A DNA stretch of 9,723 bases from Lentisphaerota bacterium. Lineage in GTDB: Bacteria; Verrucomicrobiota; Lentisphaeria; Victivallales; GWF2-50-93. The DNA lies in NCBI GenBank assembly GCA_025360875.1, contig JANYBI010000615.1, positions 1 through 9,723 on the forward strand, written 5' to 3'. Positions 5,800-9,723 of this stretch are shown in pieces. Both the position numbers and the translations under genes were made by a program. The notes beneath the pieces were generated by a model. That model was given only the letters and a program-made list of their open reading frames with translations. It was not told where the DNA came from and ran no database searches. Within the stretch, counting starts at the first letter, position 1. The number at the start of each line of letters is the position of its first letter.

Positions 5800-6933
5800 T
5801 ATATTCGGTTGATTGAGCGAAGCGATAGCAGTCTGGCCAACAGATATTCCGCAGTCGTTCGTCGGAATCTTCTCATGCGAAAACACTTTCAGCCTGGAGT
5901 TATTCAGTTTGGATTTGAGGATACCCAGGAGCAGTTTATTCATGAAGACGCCGCCGCTCATGACGATGTTCCTCGTTGCGAATTTCGCAGTTCCGTAATC
6001 GATCATTTCCATTGCCGCATCTGCAAGAGAGTAATGGAATGAAAGCGCTAATAAATTTTGCTGCGCAAAATTTATACTATGAATAAAAATAGGGGACCAA
6101 TCAACAAGGAATAACCCATCTTGCTCAAGTGTCTTATAGGGCATAAGAGAAGTGTCAGGCTTGTCTTTGCAGGATTCGGCGGCTTTCTGGAGGTTAATTG
6201 CGGCTTCAGCCTCTCGGGCAATCTTCGGGGCGCATCCGAGCAGAATCGAGACTGAGTCGAAGAGTCTTCCTGCTGAGTGTGATTTTGGACAGTTTATATT
6301 TTTTTCAAGCTGCTTGAGCCAGACTTTTGCGATATCGGGTTTCAAATCATAAGTACGACAGAAGCTAGCCAAGCTTGGTTTGTCATGGCAGCTTGAAAAA
6401 AATATCCTGCCGAAAAGCTGGCGTACAGGTTCCCTGACAGAAACGTCGCCGCCGGGCAGGGGGGCGGCTGCGAAAGTCGCAATTCTCTTAAAACCTCCGG
6501 CATTCACATGGAGTAGCTCAGCGCCCCAGAGATTGCCATCTGTGCCATAGCCGGTGCCATCGAAGACTAATGCAAGGGATTCTTCGAGGCCGTATTCAGC
6601 CATGCATGAGGCGGCATGTGCATGATGGTGCTGGATGCGGAAGACAGGGATTGAATTTTCAGCAGAATATTTTTCTCCATATATTGTCGAATAATAATCA
6701 GGGTGAAGGTCTACTGCGGCAAATCCCGGCTTAATTTTTCCTGAAATAATCCTAATCGAATTCTCGAATTCAGAAACTGAGTCCGGATCAGAAAGCGGGC
6801 CGTGGTTTTCAGAGAGAAATATCTTGGTTCCGTCGGCAAAGGCGACAGTGTTTTTGGAATCTGCGCCAAATGCAATTACTTTCCGTTTTGAACGGAACGG
6901 TATAGTGGCTGAGATTTCAAGTTTTGACCGCAT
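5797..6933 (-). CDS. Stand-alone HypF C-terminal (Kae1-like) carbamoyltransferase domain
   Basis: Full HypF (about 750 residues) has acylphosphatase, zinc-finger, YrdC-like and C-terminal Kae1-like domains, and converts carbamoyl phosphate to carbamoyl-adenylate and then to carbamoyl-HypE. This 378-residue protein covers only the last domain: VIAFGADSKNT (19-29), AVDLHPDYYST (73-83), the metal-binding QHHHAHAASC (101-110), FDGTGYGTDG (124-133), LPGGDVSVREP (159-169), AGRLFDSV (221-228), SGGVFMN (326-332) and TNDCGISVGQ (358-367, usually D-G-G). All core motifs are present, so it is probably functional and not a decayed remnant. Family similarity starts close to residue 1, and an in-frame stop at 6946-6948 excludes a longer N-terminus. 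ATG 6931-6933 lacks a properly spaced Shine-Dalgarno site. It is the last gene after echF (66-nt gap) and convergent with hypB. A YrdC-type partner would have to come from elsewhere. O-carbamoyltransferases share this fold, but the motif set is HypF-like. Confidence 0.88.
   Translation of the reverse strand: MRSKLEISATIPFRSKRKVIAFGADSKNTVAFADGTKIFLSENHGPLSDPDSVSEFENSIRIISGKIKPGFAAVDLHPDYYSTIYGEKYSAENSIPVFRIQHHHAHAASCMAEYGLEESLALVFDGTGYGTDGNLWGAELLHVNAGGFKRIATFAAAPLPGGDVSVREPVRQLFGRIFFSSCHDKPSLASFCRTYDLKPDIAKVWLKQLEKNINCPKSHSAGRLFDSVSILLGCAPKIAREAEAAINLQKAAESCKDKPDTSLMPYKTLEQDGLFLVDWSPIFIHSINFAQQNLLALSFHYSLADAAMEMIDYGTAKFATRNIVMSGGVFMNKLLLGILKSKLNNSRLKVFSHEKIPTNDCGISVGQTAIASLNQPNI
6051..6075. 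repeat. Perfect 11-bp hairpin with 3-nt loop inside the HypF-domain gene
   Basis: Positions 6051-6061 pair perfectly with 6065-6075 around a 3-nt loop (6062-6064). On the coding strand this encodes INFAQQNL of the HypF domain. The local sequence is AT-rich. No T-run follows, so it is not a standard terminator, and it may be coincidental or affect mRNA structure. Confidence 0.5.
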
Positions 6934-6952
6934 GATGCGGTAAATCTACACT

Positions 6953-6957
6953 CTCCT
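6953..6957 (-). promoter_or_regulatory. Misplaced AGGAG Shine-Dalgarno upstream of the HypF-domain gene
   Basis: The minus strand reads AGGAG at 6957-6953, the best ribosome-binding site in the 66-bp echF-hypF gap. It is 19 nt from the first ATG (6933), too far for normal use, but exactly 7 nt before an in-frame ATT codon (6945-6943) that lies just after the in-frame TAG. An ATT start would add four residues (M-Y-R-I). Confidence 0.4.
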
Positions 6958-6999
6958 GATACTTAATGCGAGAAAAACCGGAAAAGCCGTGTCGGAGGA

Positions 7000-7401
7000 C
7001 TATGTAGTAGTCTCTTTCTGTCCACATGGCTCCGCGACCTGTGCAGGTGCAGGAGGAGTGATATTGAAGACTTCCTGGGTTTTGACAGTGACAGGAGAAG
7101 AGTATTGATTTTCATTTGTAAGACATTTCTTCGGGCATGCGTAGACGCAATTAAGGCACATGATGCATTTTGTACGCTCGATCTTCCAGAGCTTGGCATT
7201 TCTGTCAACCATAATCGCATATGTCGGGCATTTCTTGGCGCAGAGAGTGCAGAGAGTGCATTTGTCGGTCTGTATCGCGATATGCCCCCTGGTATTGGCG
7301 TAGAATACCGGTTTTTCAACTGGATACATCTTGCAGGCCGAAGGAGAAAACAGGCTTTTAATAATTGTCGCAGTCATTTTAACAAATGGATTAATGGGCA
7401 T
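7000..7401 (-). CDS. echF: Ech hydrogenase subunit EchF (2x[4Fe-4S] ferredoxin, NuoI-like)
   Basis: Electron-transfer subunit of an energy-converting [NiFe] hydrogenase, carrying electrons from soluble ferredoxin towards EchC/EchE on the cytoplasmic face. Two classic cluster motifs are present: C48, C51, C54 and C58 (CTLCTLCAKKCP) and C79, C82, C85 and C89 (CIMCLNCVYACP). The N-terminus MPINPFVKMTATIIKSLFS is the NuoI-like amphipathic lead. After residue 95 the protein has a Pro/Ala/Thr-rich tail of about 38 residues without further cluster cysteines (one lone C126). ATG 7399-7401 lies 3 nt after the echE stop, and AGGTGA in the end of echE is the ribosome-binding site. Position after echE matches the canonical echABCDEF order. 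Confidence 0.93.
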   Translation of the reverse strand: MPINPFVKMTATIIKSLFSPSACKMYPVEKPVFYANTRGHIAIQTDKCTLCTLCAKKCPTYAIMVDRNAKLWKIERTKCIMCLNCVYACPKKCLTNENQYSSPVTVKTQEVFNITPPAPAQVAEPCGQKETTT

Positions 7402-7404
7402 AGG

Positions 7405-8484
7405 TCACCTTTCAGTACAGCTGATACACGGATCAATTGTTAGTACGATCACCGGTACGTCTGCAAGATCGCAGCCCCCGAGCATTTTCACAAGCGGTGG
7501 CACATTCGCGAAAGTCGGTGTCCTGACGCGATACCTCTGGATGAACTTCGTGCCGTCGCCCTTGATATAATACACGACTTCGCCCCTGGGCTGTTCCAGA
7601 CGCGAGAAGAATTCGCCTTTCGGGAATCCAGTAACTTTCATATCGACCGGACCTTCGGGCATCTTGTCAATGCACTGCCTCATGAGATCAAATGACTGGT
7701 AAACTTCGCGGACGCGGACCATTGTCCTGGCATAGCAGTCACCATCTTTTTCCACGACTGGCTCGAAGTTGAGGTCGCCATACGCACCGTAGCCTATCTT
7801 CCTCATATCCTGTGAAATGCCGCTAGCACGCAATGTCGGCCCCACAGCACCCAGCTTGTATGCTTCGTCCGCCGTAAGGACGCCGACGCCGCAATTCCTG
7901 TGCTTTACGGAATAATCTTCCTTGAAGACTTTTGCAATCGTCCTGTAGTCGGCTTCAATTTCGTCCATGGTTTTCCTAATTCTCTCCAGGACATCGTTTT
8001 CGATATCTTTCCTGAGGCCACCGACCTTGCAGACGCCGAATATTACGCGGCCGCCGGTAGTCTCCTCGAAAATATCCAGAATCTTTTCACGTATCTTCCA
8101 GCTGTGCATGAAGAGGCTTTCGAACCCGAAGGCGTCGGCTGCGAGACCGAGCCAGAGGATATGGCTGTGCACGCGTGAAAGTTCAGCCCAGAATGCGCGG
8201 AGGTATTTTGCGCGAGGGGAAACCTGCAGGTTCATTATCTCCTCGACGCCCTGGCAGTAGCCAAGACCGTGGATGAAACTGCATATCCCGCAGATTCGTT
8301 CCGCAACCAATACCATGTCCATGAAATCTTTTCTTGTCACAAGCAGTTCGAGGCCGCGGTGCACGAAACCCAGCGAAGGTATGACTTCGACAACTTTTTC
8401 ATCCCTGACCGCCAGATCGAGGTGTATTGGTTCCGGGAGAACCGGATGCTGGGGGCCGAAAGGTATTATTGTTCTCTTGGGCAT
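7405..8484 (-). CDS. echE: Ech hydrogenase large subunit EchE ([NiFe] catalytic subunit, NuoD-like)
   Basis: Catalytic subunit of a group 4 [NiFe] hydrogenase that reduces protons or oxidises H2 at the Ni-Fe(CN)2CO centre. The four nickel-binding cysteines are C65 and C68 in ERICGICSF (L1) and C353 and C356 in DPCISCTER (L2). The protein stops three residues after C356, so there is no C-terminal peptide for a maturation protease, as known for Ech and CooH subunits. Other family marks are IPFGPQHPVLPEPIHLDL (7-24) and SLGFVHRGLE (37-46). I place the start at ATG 8482-8484 (359 residues) because it is one base after the echD stop, has AAGGA about 10 nt upstream and gives the usual N-terminus. 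A TTG at 8500-8502 would add six residues and overlap echD. Maturation presumably depends on hypEAB across the convergent junction. Confidence 0.96.
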   Translation of the reverse strand: MPKRTIIPFGPQHPVLPEPIHLDLAVRDEKVVEVIPSLGFVHRGLELLVTRKDFMDMVLVAERICGICSFIHGLGYCQGVEEIMNLQVSPRAKYLRAFWAELSRVHSHILWLGLAADAFGFESLFMHSWKIREKILDIFEETTGGRVIFGVCKVGGLRKDIENDVLERIRKTMDEIEADYRTIAKVFKEDYSVKHRNCGVGVLTADEAYKLGAVGPTLRASGISQDMRKIGYGAYGDLNFEPVVEKDGDCYARTMVRVREVYQSFDLMRQCIDKMPEGPVDMKVTGFPKGEFFSRLEQPRGEVVYYIKGDGTKFIQRYRVRTPTFANVPPLVKMLGGCDLADVPVIVLTIDPCISCTER

Positions 8485-8485
8485 T

Positions 8486-8860
8486 TCAGGCTTTTCCTTC
8501 AACGGTTTTGATTGTGATACTCTTGCCGAACGGGGCTACTTCCTTGATCTTGTAGAATTTGCCTCCGAAATCAATGTTGATGCCGGTAATCTTGATGCCG
8601 AAGAGATCATGGAGCTCGTTCTCGTAGGTGAATGCGCTCCAGTAGATGTCGGTTATGCTCTTTATCTCAGGATTCACAAGCGGAAGTTTCAATCGGCAGT
8701 TCAGGAACGAGAGATTGCAGTCGAACGTATAGTCGAGTTGGAAATAATCAAGTTTCGTGCAGCTTATAGCGACAAGCCTATAGCCTTTCGCCATCGCCTC
8801 CGTCACTTTCGTCTGCAACTCTTCAGGTTTTATTTCAACTGTTTCCTGTTTCTCAATCAT
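8486..8860 (-). CDS. echD: Ech hydrogenase subunit EchD (NuoC-like)
   Basis: Small cofactor-free peripheral subunit homologous to NuoC of complex I, bridging the catalytic and cluster subunits. The 124-residue protein matches the family in its C-terminal half. The conserved signature is FTYENELHDLFGIKITG (residues 77-93), equivalent to the E-R-E-x-x-D-L-F-G motif of NuoC. Its ATG (8858-8860) overlaps the echC stop in an ATGA arrangement, and GGAG in the last codons of echC lies 4 nt upstream, so translation is coupled. Sequence outside the signature is poorly conserved in this subunit, so identity rests partly on gene order (between echC and echE). Confidence 0.9.
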   Translation of the reverse strand: MIEKQETVEIKPEELQTKVTEAMAKGYRLVAISCTKLDYFQLDYTFDCNLSFLNCRLKLPLVNPEIKSITDIYWSAFTYENELHDLFGIKITGINIDFGGKFYKIKEVAPFGKSITIKTVEGKA

Positions 8861-9309
8861 GACGCTCCGGATATTTCAGGTTTTTTATAAGTTTTGTTCT
8901 TTTTCTGTTCGAGGATTCCAAGAGCCTTGACGACGCCGTCGATTATGGATTCGGGACGCGCTGCGCAGCCGGGGACATATACATCCACCGGGATGACCTT
9001 GTCTACCCCGCCAATGGTATTGTAGCATTCACGGAAGATGTTACCGGTTGACGCACATATTCCGATTGCAACGACAACCTTTGGATCCGGCATCTGATTG
9101 TAGATGTTCCTGACTACATCGACGTTCTGTGTGTTTATATAGCCTGTTACGAGAAAGACGTCGGCGTGCTTCGGATTTCCCATGTTGACGATGCCGAACC
9201 TTTCCACATCGTACATGGGGGTCAGGCAGGCCAGCACTTCGATGTCGCAGCCGTTGCAGCTTGATGCGTCATAATGGACAATCCACGGCGATTTGGCTAG
9301 GAATGACAT
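8857..9309 (-). CDS. echC: Ech hydrogenase small subunit EchC (NuoB-like, [4Fe-4S])
   Basis: Hydrogenase small subunit carrying the proximal [4Fe-4S] cluster, which hands electrons to the [NiFe] site of EchE. The four cluster ligands are visible: C18 and C21 in SSCNGCDIEVLA, C85 in AIGICASTGN and C115 in YVPGCAARPE. The 150-residue length is typical of Ech and NuoB-type subunits and far shorter than the multi-cluster small subunits of uptake hydrogenases. Y57-I58-N59-T60 after VTG (54-56) matches the usual 'VTG' core strand. ATG 9307-9309 lies 3 nt after the echB stop, and the preceding AAGG is rather distant, so coupling to echB is likely. The Lys-rich C-terminal tail (136-150) overlaps the start of echD. 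Confidence 0.95.
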   Translation of the reverse strand: MSFLAKSPWIVHYDASSCNGCDIEVLACLTPMYDVERFGIVNMGNPKHADVFLVTGYINTQNVDVVRNIYNQMPDPKVVVAIGICASTGNIFRECYNTIGGVDKVIPVDVYVPGCAARPESIIDGVVKALGILEQKKNKTYKKPEISGAS

Positions 9310-9312
9310 AAA

Positions 9313-9723
9313 TTAAATTTTAACCTTTTCAATGATGAACAATACAACCAGATTGACTCCGCCGAAAATAAGCGTGACCATCCATGAGGATTTCAAGGTC
9401 AGTTCCCATTTGAACCTTGCGAATGTATTGTCTATTGCTATTTCCAGGAAATATGCGGCGATAACTACACTGACTGCGATGACCGGATTGGCGGCGAAGA
9501 ACAGGTAGATTATACCGAACATTATCGCGGTCTCATACCAGTGCGTGATTTCGACAAGCGCCAGCGACGGGCCGGCAAATTCAGTGGTCACGCCCTTTAC
9601 AATCTCCTGATGCGCATGGTGTGAGGTTGACAGGTCAAAAGGAGATTTGCGCAGCTTGATCGTCAGGATGAACAGGAGTCCCAGGAAAACTCCCGGAAGC
9701 AGATATATGATGTTTGAATCGCA
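9313..9723 (-). CDS. echB: Ech hydrogenase membrane subunit EchB (NuoH-like), 5' end outside window
   Basis: Membrane subunit homologous to NuoH that anchors the peripheral hydrogenase arm and takes part in ion translocation. The frame is open to the window end, so only the C-terminal 136 residues are seen and the N-terminus is cut off. The visible part starts within a hydrophobic segment (IIYLLPGVFLGLLFILTI). It then shows the strongly conserved cytoplasmic loop KLRKSPFDLSTSHHAHQEIV followed by TTEFAGPSLALVEITHWYE, which is diagnostic for EchB-type NuoH homologues. Further hydrophobic helices follow (about MFGIIYLFFAANPVIAVSV, and VTLIFGGVNLVVLFII at the end). An internal GTG at 9589-9591 is not a start, because conserved sequence continues upstream. 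echA (NuoL-like) should lie beyond. Confidence 0.94.
   Translation of the reverse strand, partial: CDSNIIYLLPGVFLGLLFILTIKLRKSPFDLSTSHHAHQEIVKGVTTEFAGPSLALVEITHWYETAIMFGIIYLFFAANPVIAVSVVIAAYFLEIAIDNTFARFKWELTLKSSWMVTLIFGGVNLVVLFIIEKVKI

Noticed and set aside
6958..6999. Possible intrinsic terminator between echF and the HypF-domain gene (cggcttttccggttttt on the minus strand)
   Set aside because: Only a 3-bp stem can form before the T-run. This is too weak to call, and the gap also carries a Shine-Dalgarno site for the next gene.
8273..8890. 205-codon plus-strand frame opposite echD/echE
   Set aside because: Antisense shadow. EchD and EchE motifs are on the minus strand.
9313..9591. A complete 92-residue small membrane protein starting at GTG 9591
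   Set aside because: Conserved EchB sequence (SPFDLSTSHHAHQE) continues upstream of that codon in the same frame, so this is only the C-terminal part of EchB.
7000..9723. CooMKLXUH-type or formate-hydrogenlyase-type hydrogenase, or respiratory complex I
   Set aside because: Large-subunit CxxC pairs show a [NiFe] hydrogenase and not complex I. The order NuoH-B-C-D-I like, with separate small NuoC and NuoD homologues, fits Ech. Coo order places the ferredoxin before the NuoC/D homologues, and Hyc fuses C and D.

Overview
The window looks like chromosomal DNA from an anaerobic or hydrogen-metabolising bacterium of roughly 50 % GC. Shine-Dalgarno sites, dense operons with 1-4 nt junctions, a bacterial-type DAHP synthase and an Ech-type membrane [NiFe] hydrogenase support this. 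The 86-residue coiled-coil protein resembles short proteins I loosely associate with the PVC superphylum (Lentisphaerae/Kiritimatiellota). That taxonomic hint is weak and unchecked.

Layout. Positions 1-209 are a near-perfect inverted repeat (94-bp arms, 21-bp loop) that folds the 3' part of a minus-strand Ppx/GppA phosphatase gene (746 downwards) back on itself. It looks like a snap-back chimera at a contig end. Across a 143-bp AT-rich divergent spacer, the plus strand carries aroF (DAHP synthase), a Nudix hydrolase of ADP-ribose pyrophosphatase type, a small charged helical protein of unknown function, and a DtxR/MntR-type metal-dependent regulator. The regulator lies 15 nt upstream of hypE-hypA-hypB. 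These three encode hydrogenase maturation proteins for cyanide-ligand synthesis and nickel insertion, and HypB has an unusually long tandem histidine-rich region.

The plus-strand hyp genes converge on a minus-strand operon. The two stop codons sit inside one 12-bp stem (5763-5799), a likely shared terminator. Read from right to left, the minus operon is echB (5' end cut off by the window), echC, echD, echE, echF, and then a gene for only the C-terminal Kae1-like carbamoyltransferase domain of HypF. The order B-C-D-E-F is that of Ech energy-converting hydrogenase. echA would lie beyond position 9723.

How the parts fit. EchB anchors the complex in the membrane. EchC and EchF carry Fe-S clusters that pass electrons from ferredoxin to the [NiFe] site in EchE, and proton reduction is coupled to ion translocation. 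HypE plus a HypF activity makes the CN ligand, and HypA/HypB deliver nickel. EchE ends three residues after its last nickel-binding cysteine, so no maturation protease is needed. hypC, hypD and the N-terminal half of HypF are absent from the window and must lie elsewhere if the system works. The most unusual biological points are the stand-alone HypF C-terminal domain co-oriented with ech, and the metal regulator placed directly before hypE.
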